Shown here piece by piece: positions 37,235-45,495 of a stretch of DNA of 64,000 nt. The notes under the pieces are model-generated. The model was not told the DNA's origin. It made no database searches and was given only the letters and a program-made list of their open reading frames with translations. The translations under genes were made by a program, and so were the position numbers. The stretch is taken from assembly GCF_002848265.1 (NCBI RefSeq), contig NZ_CP025422.1, forward strand, positions 1,890,727 to 1,954,726, written 5' to 3'. Position 1 is the first letter of the stretch. Each line of letters begins with the position of its first letter. This stretch comes from Zhihengliuella sp. ISTPL4. GTDB lineage: Bacteria; Actinomycetota; Actinomycetes; Actinomycetales; Microbacteriaceae.

Positions 37235-37636
37235 ATGGCACTCCTCGATCATCTGGGCATCACCGTCGCCGACCTCGAACGCGGACGCGCGCAGTTCCAT
37301 CCCGTGCTCGCCGCGCTCGGCTACGAGCTCGGCGGCGAGGACGCTCACGCGATCTCGTGGCAGAGCGGCGACGAGACCGAGATCATCCTCTACACCTGGG
37401 ATGACGATTCCGCACCTCACCGGCATGGCCGCGTGGGCTGGCAGCACATGGCCTTCGCCGTGCCGTCGCGCGCCGAGGTCGACAGGCTCCACGACCTCGC
37501 ACTCGAAGCCGGCTGGACCGCCGTGCGCGAGCCGAAGGAGTACCCGCGGTACAGCGACCGGTATTACGCCTCCTTCGTCGAGGACGCCGATGGCATCCGG
37601 CTCGAGTTCATGTACAACCCGCCGAAGGACGCTTGA
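37235..37636 (+). CDS. VOC-family protein (glyoxalase/bleomycin-resistance fold)
   Basis: A 133-residue single-unit VOC protein: LLDHLGITVADLERGRAQFH at the N-terminus and DADGIRLEFMYN at the C-terminus, with His and Glu in the usual metal positions. Such proteins dimerise to form the active site. CAGACT lies six bases upstream of the ATG, so the mRNA is probably leaderless. The substrate is unknown. Confidence 0.88.
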   Translation: MALLDHLGITVADLERGRAQFHPVLAALGYELGGEDAHAISWQSGDETEIILYTWDDDSAPHRHGRVGWQHMAFAVPSRAEVDRLHDLALEAGWTAVREPKEYPRYSDRYYASFVEDADGIRLEFMYNPPKDA

Positions 37637-37710
37637 CGCCCGGGCGTGTCGCCGCCTAGTGTGGCAAGGCTGTGCCGACCGGTGCAGCACACCAGCCGAG
37701 GAGACGACGG

Positions 37711-37809
37711 ATGACCGCCCCGCGGAATCTTGCCCAGAACGTGGCATTGCCGCTTCAGCCGAAGCGCAATGACCGCGACGAGTCGTACCCTCCGGCGCGC
37801 GCCGTGTGA
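37711..37809 (+). CDS. Possible 32-residue leader peptide upstream of rtcB
   Basis: ATG at 37711 has GAGGAG eight bases upstream and runs to TGA at 37807-37809. The peptide is hydrophilic, starts MTAPRNLAQNVALPL and ends SYPPARAV. A TAGTGT -10-like box lies about 55 bases upstream. It is followed at 37826 by an intrinsic terminator and then by rtcB. No homologue is recognised, so coding status is inferred only from the Shine-Dalgarno and its position. Confidence 0.4.
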   Translation: MTAPRNLAQNVALPLQPKRNDRDESYPPARAV

Positions 37810-37825
37810 CAGCATCCGCTCTCGC

Positions 37826-37857
37826 AACGCCCCGCACCGTCAGGTCCGGGGCGTTTT
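37826..37857 (+). terminator. Intrinsic terminator/attenuator between small ORF and rtcB
   Basis: AACGCCCCG (37826-37834) pairs with CGGGGCGTT (37847-37855), nine base pairs with a 12-base loop, followed by two more T (TTTT at 37854-37857). It lies on the leader transcript 54 bases upstream of the rtcB ATG. This position would let it gate read-through into rtcB. Confidence 0.75.
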
Positions 37858-37910
37858 CCGTCGGAAGACTCCCTGACCTGTGGCCGGACACCACCACAAG
37901 GAAAGGAATC

Positions 37911-39080
37911 ATGGAGAGGCTCTCCGCACGGCTGCTGTCGTGGGCGTCCCTGATCGATGAGAAGACCCTCGATCAGGCCCGCTCCACCTCGCGCATGCCG
38001 TTCATCCACCCGCACCTGGCGCTGATGCCGGATGCGCACCTCGGCAAGGGGGCGACCGTCGGGTCGGTCATCCCGACGCTCGGCGCGATCATCCCCGCGG
38101 CCGTCGGCGTCGACATCGGCTGCGGCATGATCGCCGTCCGCACGCCGTTCACGAAGGACGACCTCGATGGGCGCGACCTCGCCGAGCTCCGGGAGCAGAT
38201 CGAGCGCGCGATCCCACTGTCGGCCGGGCGCTACAACAACAAGATCGTGGCGACGGCCGCACCGCGTATCGCCGAGCTGGAGAAGCGGGCCGCCGCTGCC
38301 GAATTCGATCCGGAGAGCTACGCGAAGAACTGGCGGCTCCAGCTCGGCACGCTCGGCTCGGGGAACCACTTCATCGAGGTGTCGGTGGATGAGCTCGACC
38401 GGGTCTGGCTGTTCCTGCATTCCGGGTCCCGTGGCGTGGGCAACAGGATCGCCGGGAACCACATCGCGGTCGCGCAGCGGCTGGCGAAGCAATGGTGGGT
38501 CGACCTGCCCGACCCCGATCTGGCCTACCTCGTCGAGGGCACGCCGGAGTTCACGCGCTACATCCGCGAGCTCCGGTGGGCACAGCACTTCGCGCTGCTG
38601 AACCGCGAGGAGATGATGGACCGCGTCATCCGGCAGCTCTCCGCGTTCCTCCGCGCCCCGGTCGAGGAAGAGGAGCGGATCAACTGCCACCACAACTTCA
38701 CGGAGTCGGAGATGCACTTCGGAAAGCGCGTCTGGGTGTCCCGCAAGGGCGCGATCCAGGCGGACGCGGGTCGGCCCGGACTCATCCCCGGGTCGATGGG
38801 CACGGCATCGTACGTGGTGGAGGGACTCGGCGATCCACTGTCGCTGAACTCCTCCCCGCACGGTGCCGGGCGGGAGTACTCGCGGTCCGCGGCGCGGAAG
38901 ACGTTCACGCACGCGCAGCTGCGGGAGGCGATGGCCGGCATCGAGTTCCGGGACACCGACGCCTTCATCGATGAGATCCCCCAGGCCTACATGCCCATCG
39001 ATCGGGTGATGGAGGATGCGGCGAGCCTGGTGCGGATCCGGCACACGCTGCGCCAGCTCGTCAACGTGAAGGGCGACTGA
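37911..39080 (+). CDS. rtcB: RtcB-family RNA ligase
   Basis: A 389-residue GTP- and Mn-dependent ligase that joins 2',3'-cyclic phosphate or 3'-phosphate RNA ends to 5'-OH ends. Metal and catalytic motifs are visible: MPDAHLGKG, VDIGCGM (Cys), LGSGNHFIEV, HSGSRGVGN and INCHHNF. ATG at 37911 has AAGGAAAGG upstream. The role is repair of cleaved tRNA or rRNA. It stands alone, without rtcA or an rtcR regulator, behind a terminator-bearing leader. Confidence 0.95.
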   Translation: MERLSARLLSWASLIDEKTLDQARSTSRMPFIHPHLALMPDAHLGKGATVGSVIPTLGAIIPAAVGVDIGCGMIAVRTPFTKDDLDGRDLAELREQIERAIPLSAGRYNNKIVATAAPRIAELEKRAAAAEFDPESYAKNWRLQLGTLGSGNHFIEVSVDELDRVWLFLHSGSRGVGNRIAGNHIAVAQRLAKQWWVDLPDPDLAYLVEGTPEFTRYIRELRWAQHFALLNREEMMDRVIRQLSAFLRAPVEEEERINCHHNFTESEMHFGKRVWVSRKGAIQADAGRPGLIPGSMGTASYVVEGLGDPLSLNSSPHGAGREYSRSAARKTFTHAQLREAMAGIEFRDTDAFIDEIPQAYMPIDRVMEDAASLVRIRHTLRQLVNVKGD

Positions 39081-39083
39081 CCG

Positions 39084-39117
39084 AGGGCCGGGTGAGGAGG
39101 GATCCTCGCCCGGCCCT
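39084..39117 (+). terminator. Terminator hairpin after rtcB
   Basis: Two nested stems, AGGGCCGGG with CCCGGCCCT (39084-39092/39109-39117) and GAGGA with TCCTC, separated by a one-base T/G mismatch. The loop is GGGA. The T-tract after it is weak (TTCCTC). Confidence 0.65.
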
Positions 39118-39225
39118 TCCTCCCCAATCCCCGCGATTCCCGGTGTCTCCACAGAGCGCGAGTCGCCGGGCGTGGCGTCCGCCAGGATGCTGGCAGGCTG
39201 AAGGATCCGGTGCCACGATGAGGGG

Positions 39226-39501
39226 ATGGAAACCATGGACGGTGCACAGGTCTGGACCATGATCGGCGCGTTCACGGCGCTGATGATGGGCATGCTGACG
39301 GTCGTCTCGACGCTGTTCATCCGCGTCCTGCGCAGCGAGATCGGCGGCCTGAGCAACGAGATGACCGCGCGCTTCGACGCGGTCAACACCCGGTTCGACG
39401 CGGTCGGCACGCGCATCGACGGCGTCAACGCCCGCATCGACGGGCTCGACCGGGATGTGCAGGCGCTCGTGAAGCGCACTTTCGGGCTGGATCGGGAGTG
39501 A
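39226..39501 (+). CDS. Membrane-anchored heptad-repeat protein
   Basis: A 91-residue protein. Residues about 8-32 form one membrane helix (MIGAFTALMMGMLTVVSTLF). The rest is a perfect coiled coil with four successive seven-residue units (RFDAVNT, RFDAVGT, RIDGVNA, RIDGLDR). ATG at 39226 or 39235 could start it. No known family is assigned; similar small tail proteins occur in many bacteria and some are linked to toxin-like or tethering roles. Confidence 0.75.
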   Translation: METMDGAQVWTMIGAFTALMMGMLTVVSTLFIRVLRSEIGGLSNEMTARFDAVNTRFDAVGTRIDGVNARIDGLDRDVQALVKRTFGLDRE

Positions 39502-39511
39502 GGATCGACGC

Positions 39512-40270
39512 ATGAGGATCGTCGTCGCAGGAGGGACCGGCGTCGTCGGCACGCCCACGGTGGAGGCCGTCCGGAGCGCCGGTCATGAGGCCGTCGTGCT
39601 CAGTCGTTCGCACGGCGTCGACTTGGTCAGCGGGCGCGGGCTGGAGGCGGCGCTGACCGGAGCCGATGCCGTGATCGATGTCGTGAGCGTCGAGACCCTG
39701 AAGGCGAGCACGGCGATCGAGTTCTTCACGGCCGCCGCCGGGAACCTCCTCACCGCCGCCGCGGACGCCGGCGTGGGACACGTCGTCCTGCTCTCCATCG
39801 TCGGCATCAACCGGATCCCCTACGACTACTACGCGGGCAAAGTGGCCCAGGAAAAACTGGTCTCGGCGGCCGCCGTCCCCTCGACGATCCTCCGCGCCAC
39901 GCAGTTCCACGAGTTCGCCGCGCAGATGTTCGCGCGCGCGAAGGCGGGGCCGCTGCATCTCGCCCCGCGTGCGCGCACGCAGCCGGTGGCGGCCCGCGAG
40001 GTCGCCGAACGGCTCGTCGCGCTCGCGACGGGCGACGCGCAGGGTCGCGTGCCCGACCTCGCCGGCCCCCGCGAGGAGCAGCTCGCCGACATGGTCCGGG
40101 CGTACGCGGGACGCATCGGATACCGCGGATGGATCCCGGCGCTGAACGTGCCCGGTCCGCAGATGGCCGGGATGCGCGCAGGGAACGCGCTGCCGGGACC
40201 CGACGCGGTACGCGGGAGGCAGACTTTCACGGAATGGCTTGCCGAGGCGGTGCCGGCGCGCGCAGACTGA
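39512..40270 (+). CDS. NmrA-like NAD(P)-binding protein
   Basis: A 252-residue atypical SDR. The nucleotide motif is GGTGVVGTP (residues about 7-15). The middle segment HVVLLSIVGINRIPYDYYAG has the YxxxK-like region (YYAGK) and is typical of NmrA/HSCARG-type proteins. GAGG lies before the ATG. It may act as a quinone or redox sensor; the substrate is unknown. Confidence 0.9.
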   Translation: MRIVVAGGTGVVGTPTVEAVRSAGHEAVVLSRSHGVDLVSGRGLEAALTGADAVIDVVSVETLKASTAIEFFTAAAGNLLTAAADAGVGHVVLLSIVGINRIPYDYYAGKVAQEKLVSAAAVPSTILRATQFHEFAAQMFARAKAGPLHLAPRARTQPVAAREVAERLVALATGDAQGRVPDLAGPREEQLADMVRAYAGRIGYRGWIPALNVPGPQMAGMRAGNALPGPDAVRGRQTFTEWLAEAVPARAD

Positions 40271-40314
40271 GCAGGGGCGGGGATCATCCAGCAGTCGAGC
40301 GACCAGGAGCACCC

Positions 40315-40725
40315 ATGGCGAACCTCAATCCCTATCTCTCCTTCCGCACCGAGGCCCGCGAGGCCATGACGTTCTATCAGAGCGTTCTCGGCGGAGATCT
40401 CGACATCAGCGTCTTCGGCGACTTCCCCGACATGGTGCAGGACCCGAGCCAGAAGGACCTCGTGATGCACGCGCAGCTCACGACACCGGACGGCCTCGTC
40501 CTCATGGCCTCGGACACCCCGGAGGGGATGACCTACGAGAAGCCGCAGGGCATCTCCGTGTCCCTGAGCGGCAACACCCAGGAGGTCACTCAGCAGGTCT
40601 GGGACCGGCTCTCCGAGGGCGCCACGATCACGATGCCGCTGGACGTACCGCCGTGGGGCGGGACGTTCGGCATGCTCATCGACCGCTTCGGGATCGCCTG
40701 GATGCTGCACGGCGACCCGGAGTGA
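40315..40725 (+). CDS. VOC-family protein (PhnB type)
   Basis: A 136-residue protein with NPYLSFRTEAREAMTFYQSV at the N-terminus and WGGTFGMLIDRFGIAWML at the C-terminus, the PhnB/glyoxalase-like signature. ATG at 40315 has AGGAG upstream. The substrate is unknown and the true PhnB activity is not established in general. Confidence 0.9.
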   Translation: MANLNPYLSFRTEAREAMTFYQSVLGGDLDISVFGDFPDMVQDPSQKDLVMHAQLTTPDGLVLMASDTPEGMTYEKPQGISVSLSGNTQEVTQQVWDRLSEGATITMPLDVPPWGGTFGMLIDRFGIAWMLHGDPE

Positions 40726-40746
40726 CCGCCGGGCGGTGAGCCGGAC

Positions 40747-42261
40747 TCAGCGCGGCAGCACGGCGCGGCACGCGAGATGCAGCGCCAGCCGCGCCTCCGG
40801 ATCGCTCATGTCGAGGCCGAGGAGTTCCTGAACGCGGCGGATCCGAACGGCGACCGTGTTGCGGTGCAGACCGAGTGCGGTCGCCGTGGCCGCGATGCCG
40901 GACTCGTGGTCGAGGTACGCCGACAGGGTCGTGAGCAGCTCCCCGTTGCCCTCCCTCAGGGGGGCGAGCAGCGACTGCGCCGCCGGGACGAAGGTGTCGT
41001 TGCCGGTCCAGGCGAGCAGGAGCTGCTCGAGCCCGAGGCTATCGACGCGGACGAACCATCCCGTCGCGGATCGGTCCGCAGCGATGCGCGCTGCGTCGCC
41101 GGCCTCATCGAGCGTCGCCGCCAGCCCCTCGGGTCCCGTCTGTGCGGAGCCCACCCCGGTCGCCACCGCGAAGTCGCGCAAGGCTGCGAGGTGGAGGTCA
41201 CGCAGCGCCCCCACGGCCCGCTCGATGCGATCGGGGCCCGGAGCCTCGGTGAAGGAGAGCCAGCCGCTGAGCCCTCGGCCGGCGGTGGTCGCATGAGCCT
41301 CGGCGTCGATCGCGCTGAGCCTCGGCCTGATCGCGCGCAGGAGCGCGAGCGGTTCGAGCCGACCGCGCGCCACCATCCGGAACCCGAGGTGATGCCCACC
41401 CGTGCGCCACCCCCGCTCCGCCATGCGTCGCTCCACATCGGCGTCCGCGGCTCCACGGAGCTCGACGAAGTCGCGCAGCAGCCCGGAGGAGGCGGCGACG
41501 TCGTTCACGGCTGCGATCTCGTCGATGAGGATGCGGGCAGCGACGGCGGGCATGGCGACCTCCGCCGCGACCATGAGCGACTGCAACTGCGCCTCTCCCA
41601 AGCCGTCGCCGAACAGGACGAGGCGCAGGCCGGACCGGCCGGGGCTGTCCACCCGTACCGAGGCGGCCGCGCCCTCCCCGGCCCTGGCGCCGTCGCTCCA
41701 TGAGTCGAACCGGATCGCCGCGTGCAGCTCGGCACCCAGGCGACCCCCGGCCTCGCGGAGCACCCCCGCGGCATCGATGAGCGCGACGCCGAGCCCGAGG
41801 TTCGCCGCGAGGTGCCCGAGCAGATCGCCGAGGTCGGCAGCGGCGTACTCGAAGGACTGCGCGACCTTCCGCACCCGCGTGAGCGTGAGGGCGTCCCTGG
41901 CCTCGATGAGCATCCAACAGGCGCGGGCGAGCTGCACCGGTCTCTTCACGTCGAGCAAGGCGAGACCGATCCTGTCCGCGAGGCGGAGCGCTCCCGGGTC
42001 CACGTCTGCGGCACCGGGGAGGGCGAGCCCGGTGAAGCCGCGGTCACGGACGCGGCGCAGCATCGCATCCTGCTGCCAGGTGGCGACCGGCGCCCCGGCC
42101 GTGAGGATCGCGAGCCGGGCGGCGCCATCGTCGGGCAGGTCGAATTCTCCGGCTTCCACCACGACCGCGTCCCACACCACATCCCGAGGGCCGGCGACGT
42201 GGCGAAGGACGCCGTTCTCCTCCTGCGCCAACAGTGCCGACAGAGCAAGCGCCCCGCTCAT
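40747..42261 (-). CDS. PucR-family transcriptional regulator
   Basis: A 504-residue regulator, last gene of the DUF917 cluster, with its ATG overlapping the preceding stop (ATGA). The N-terminal PucR-like domain covers about residues 1-130 (FTGLALPGAADVDPGALRLA). The C-terminal HTH_30 (ATALGLHRNTVAVRIRRVQE) is the DNA-binding part. Family members control purine, allantoin or hydantoin catabolism. As the terminal gene, it probably controls its own operon. Confidence 0.92.
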   Translation of the reverse strand: MSGALALSALLAQEENGVLRHVAGPRDVVWDAVVVEAGEFDLPDDGAARLAILTAGAPVATWQQDAMLRRVRDRGFTGLALPGAADVDPGALRLADRIGLALLDVKRPVQLARACWMLIEARDALTLTRVRKVAQSFEYAAADLGDLLGHLAANLGLGVALIDAAGVLREAGGRLGAELHAAIRFDSWSDGARAGEGAAASVRVDSPGRSGLRLVLFGDGLGEAQLQSLMVAAEVAMPAVAARILIDEIAAVNDVAASSGLLRDFVELRGAADADVERRMAERGWRTGGHHLGFRMVARGRLEPLALLRAIRPRLSAIDAEAHATTAGRGLSGWLSFTEAPGPDRIERAVGALRDLHLAALRDFAVATGVGSAQTGPEGLAATLDEAGDAARIAADRSATGWFVRVDSLGLEQLLLAWTGNDTFVPAAQSLLAPLREGNGELLTTLSAYLDHESGIAATATALGLHRNTVAVRIRRVQELLGLDMSDPEARLALHLACRAVLPR

Positions 42262-43286
42262 GCCGCGTCCAGATCGACGAGTCCGTACGCGGAAGGGACG
42301 ACACGGGCCCGGCGCTCCGGCCGAGCGTTCCACCACTCCGGAGCGGGCAGGGCGAGAGCCGCCACCGTACGACCGGGCGTGAGATCCGTGACCTCCAGGA
42401 TCTCCCGCGACACGGCGTCCAGGATGACGATGATCTCAGGGGCCGCGGCGACGAGCAGACCGTCGGCGAGCACGGCCAGCGTCTCCGACCGGGTGACGAT
42501 GCGGTGCACCGCGCCGCCGAGTCCGGCGATCTCGACCGCGTTCACGTGCGGATCGGCCTCGGAGGATGCGGCGGTCACGATGCGCCCTTCGGTCAGCAGG
42601 GTCCCGCCGAGGACCTCGGCCAGCACCGGCAGCGGTGCCGACCGGTGCGCCAGGAAGCTGCGACCGAGGAAGAGCGCGCGGGCGAGGTGATCGGCGATGG
42701 CGTGCTCCCGCAGGTCGCCGACGGTGAAGCCGGCGAGCACGGCGCAGCCGACACCCCCGGCCTGGATGATGGCCGAACGGACCACGCGCTCCGCATCGAT
42801 CGCCCTCGTCGCCTCCACCAGCGCCACCCCGTCGGCCCCGGTCTCGCACGCGAAGACCAGCCCCGGCACGCGGTCGACGAACAACGACATCTGATCGAGG
42901 CCCGGCACAGCGCGTCCCGTGCAGTCGGCGTCCACCACGGTGTGCGATCCGGCGAGGGTGAGCGGCGCGAGCCCGTTCATGCCGCCGCCCTCGAGGGAGC
43001 AGACCGCGGGGACGGGGTGCCCGAGCCACCGCTCCACCGCCCGCAGCAGCGGGGCGAAGGGCGCGGCGCCGGGCATCCGCTCGCCGAGCAGCATCGTCGA
43101 TCCGACGAAGGCCACGCCGAGACAGGGCGTGGCGGGATCGAGCGCGTCCACGGGCGCGACGTCGAGAGGCCAGTGCGCGGTGGTGTCGAGGATGAGTTCG
43201 AGCATCGTCGTGGAGCCACCACCCCCGGAGCCGAGCAGGGCGTACCCGCGGGCGAGCGCCTCCAGATCATCCCGCTCCAGCCTCAT
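42258..43286 (-). CDS. DUF917-family protein, copy 1 (S-Me-THD-like, divergent)
   Basis: A 342-residue DUF917 protein, the shortest and most divergent of three tandem copies. Shared elements are ARGYALLGSGGGGSTT near the N-terminus, CSLEGGGMNGL in the middle and the C-terminal segment with SREILEVTDLTPGRTV. The family is now named after S-methyl-thiohydantoin desulfurase in Pfam, as I recall. A 10-base gap separates it from copy 2. Confidence 0.85.
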   Translation of the reverse strand: MRLERDDLEALARGYALLGSGGGGSTTMLELILDTTAHWPLDVAPVDALDPATPCLGVAFVGSTMLLGERMPGAAPFAPLLRAVERWLGHPVPAVCSLEGGGMNGLAPLTLAGSHTVVDADCTGRAVPGLDQMSLFVDRVPGLVFACETGADGVALVEATRAIDAERVVRSAIIQAGGVGCAVLAGFTVGDLREHAIADHLARALFLGRSFLAHRSAPLPVLAEVLGGTLLTEGRIVTAASSEADPHVNAVEIAGLGGAVHRIVTRSETLAVLADGLLVAAAPEIIVILDAVSREILEVTDLTPGRTVAALALPAPEWWNARPERRARVVPSAYGLVDLDAA

Positions 43287-43296
43287 GGGGTCCAGC

Positions 43297-44397
43297 CTAG
43301 GACGCAGCCATCCGCTCGACGGGGGCGAACTCCTCGGTCAGCCCGAAGGCCGAGGGCCCGAATACCGCCAGCGCCTCTGGCGTACGCATCATCGCCGGTG
43401 TGGAGATGCCGAGCACCCGGACCCGCTGACCGTAGCGGAGGCCCTCCGTGGTGATGGGCTCGGCGGTCTCGTGATCGACGACGCAGATGAGATCGGGAAC
43501 GATCGCGACGAGCTGTCCGCCGCGCCGCGCGGTGAGGTTCTCGTTCTGGAACGCGATCTCGAACGTGTCGTCCTCGGCGCCCAGCGGAGCGATGGCGGCC
43601 CTCCCCTTGGCGAAGCCCTCGGTGGTCCGCCGTTCGACGTCCACCACCTTCCCGACGCAGAGTTCGCGCATGTGCGGGTAGAGCGTGGTCGAGAGCGTCG
43701 CGGCGATCGCCTCGAACGGCGAGCGGTGCTCCTCACGCGCGAGCCGGATCGCCCGGCCGAGCGCGAGAGCCATCGAGATGGTCCGCGGCACGGCGGTCCG
43801 TCGCACGTCGGCCCCGGTCATGGCGTACTCGGCGATGTGGCCGACGCCACCCAGCCGGATGGTGATGCCTCGAGCGAGCCACTCCATCTGACGGTCGTCG
43901 TCTCCGGTGTCGATGACGACGCGCTCCCCGCGCTCCCCGGCCAGCGCGAGCGGCGAGCCGTGCACGCCGTAGACCGCGAAGGTCTCCATGGACAGCTCGG
44001 GGAACGCGCGTCCCATGCCGTCCGCGTCGACGACCGGCAGTCCGGTCTCCGCGGCGACGATGAGCGGGATCATCGAGTTGATCCCCCCGCACTCGATCGG
44101 CATGGTGGCCTCGGCCTTGCGGCCGAGGTGATCCTCCAGGGTGCGCAGCGCGAGGGTGGGCTCGGTCCCGGCGGGGATCTTCTCGACCATCACGGTCGGC
44201 GCCCCCATCTGCGCGGTCGGGATCACGAAGAGGTCGTCGGCGAGGTCGTCCGGATCGAGGATCGTGATGGTCCCGTCGCCGAGCACCCGCTCCACCAGCA
44301 TCTTGCCGATGTACGGGTCGCCCCCGCCGCCGGTGCCGAGCAGCGTCGCACCGCGGGCGAGGTCGGGCAGGTCCGCCGCCGTCAGCTCCCAGCTCAT
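43297..44397 (-). CDS. DUF917-family protein, copy 2
   Basis: A 366-residue DUF917 protein with LARGATLLGTGGGGDPYIGK (residues about 12-31), MPIECGGINSMIPL and the C-terminal HETAEPITTEGLRYGQRVRV. The start overlaps the stop of copy 3 (ATGA). It and copy 3 have the same length and many shared blocks, so they are clear tandem paralogues. The activity may be hydrolysis of a hydantoin-like ring or thioether; this is inferred from context. Confidence 0.88.
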   Translation of the reverse strand: MSWELTAADLPDLARGATLLGTGGGGDPYIGKMLVERVLGDGTITILDPDDLADDLFVIPTAQMGAPTVMVEKIPAGTEPTLALRTLEDHLGRKAEATMPIECGGINSMIPLIVAAETGLPVVDADGMGRAFPELSMETFAVYGVHGSPLALAGERGERVVIDTGDDDRQMEWLARGITIRLGGVGHIAEYAMTGADVRRTAVPRTISMALALGRAIRLAREEHRSPFEAIAATLSTTLYPHMRELCVGKVVDVERRTTEGFAKGRAAIAPLGAEDDTFEIAFQNENLTARRGGQLVAIVPDLICVVDHETAEPITTEGLRYGQRVRVLGISTPAMMRTPEALAVFGPSAFGLTEEFAPVERMAAS

Positions 44398-45494
44398 GCG
44401 GCGGCCCCTGCCGCGGCGTCTCCGGCGGAGACCGTGCCGTCGAACCGATGCGCTGGGATGTCGTAGCCGAAGTACCCCGGGCCGACCATCGCGAGAGCCG
44501 CGTCCGAGTGCCAGCGCTCATCGGCCGGAGCGGCGATCACGCGGACGCGCTGTCCGTAGCGCAGCCCCTCGGTCGTGACGGGCTCCCCTGACTCGCCGTC
44601 GAGCACCATGATGAGGTCGGGCGTGGTCGCCAGCACTCGCCCGTCCGCTTCGGCGACGAAATGCTCGTTCTGGAACTGCAGCGTCAGCGAGGTGCCGCCC
44701 TCTCCGTCGATCCGTGCCCGACCGCGCGCGAAGCCCGTCGTCGTGGCCCGGTTCACGTCGGCGACCTTGCCGCCGAACAGCTCGCGGCCGCCGAGGAGCT
44801 CCACGACAGCGGCGACGGGGTCGGTCTTCTCTTCGCGAGCCTCCGCGATCCGCTTCCCGATCTCGATGCACCGGGACAGCGATCCCGCCACCAGCGACTG
44901 GCGTGCGGCGGCACCCGACATCGAGAAGCCGGAGATCATGACGGAGCAGCCCATCTCGACGCACGCGACGCGGGCGATGCGCTCGGTCCAGGAGTTGTCG
45001 GCGGTCTGCAGCACCCCTGTGTTCCCCTTCTCGTCGCTGAACGCGAGGGGTGACGCCGTCACGCCGTACAGGGTGGGGAGGACCATCTGCAGTTCGGGGA
45101 AGGCGCGCCCCATGCCGTCCGCGTCGACGAGCGGCAGGCCGAGCGCGGCGGCGGCGGCGATCGGGATCGTCGAGTTCACCCCGCCGACCTCGGCACAGGC
45201 GATGTGCGTGACCGGGCGGCCGAGATGGATGCCGAGCGCCTTGACCGGTTCAATGACCTCCGCGAGGCTCGGCAGCTTCTCGACCATGACGGTGGGCGCG
45301 CCCATCATCGCGACGAACAGCACGAGGGCGTCGTCCGGCACCTCGTCGAGCGCCACGACCGTGACGTCTCCGGAGGCGAGGGCCTGGCGGGCGAGCAGGG
45401 CGCCGATGTACGGGTCGCCACCTCCGCCGGTGCCGAGCACGGCCGCGCCGCGGGCGAGGCCGTCGATGTCGGCGGCGGTGATCGTCGTGCTCAT
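44394..45494 (-). CDS. DUF917-family protein, copy 3
   Basis: A 366-residue DUF917 protein. It shares with copy 2 the block LARGAAVLGTGGGGDPYIGA, the PTVMVEKLPS segment, LVDADGMGRAFPELQM and GESGEPVTTEGLRYGQRVRV. It begins two bases before the hydantoinase/oxoprolinase stop. Two full-length equal paralogues side by side suggest a heteromer or two related substrates. Confidence 0.88.
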   Translation of the reverse strand: MSTTITAADIDGLARGAAVLGTGGGGDPYIGALLARQALASGDVTVVALDEVPDDALVLFVAMMGAPTVMVEKLPSLAEVIEPVKALGIHLGRPVTHIACAEVGGVNSTIPIAAAAALGLPLVDADGMGRAFPELQMVLPTLYGVTASPLAFSDEKGNTGVLQTADNSWTERIARVACVEMGCSVMISGFSMSGAAARQSLVAGSLSRCIEIGKRIAEAREEKTDPVAAVVELLGGRELFGGKVADVNRATTTGFARGRARIDGEGGTSLTLQFQNEHFVAEADGRVLATTPDLIMVLDGESGEPVTTEGLRYGQRVRVIAAPADERWHSDAALAMVGPGYFGYDIPAHRFDGTVSAGDAAAGAAA

Positions 45495-45495
45495 G

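Noticed and set aside
40725..40737. ACCGCC-G-GGCGGT between the VOC and PucR genes as a terminator
   Set aside because: The loop is only one base and there is no T-run. It overlaps the stop codon of the VOC gene, so it is more likely chance GC symmetry.
42258..45494. One of the DUF917 copies as a pseudogene
   Set aside because: All three are full length with ordered motifs and tight coupling. The shortest one is divergent but intact.
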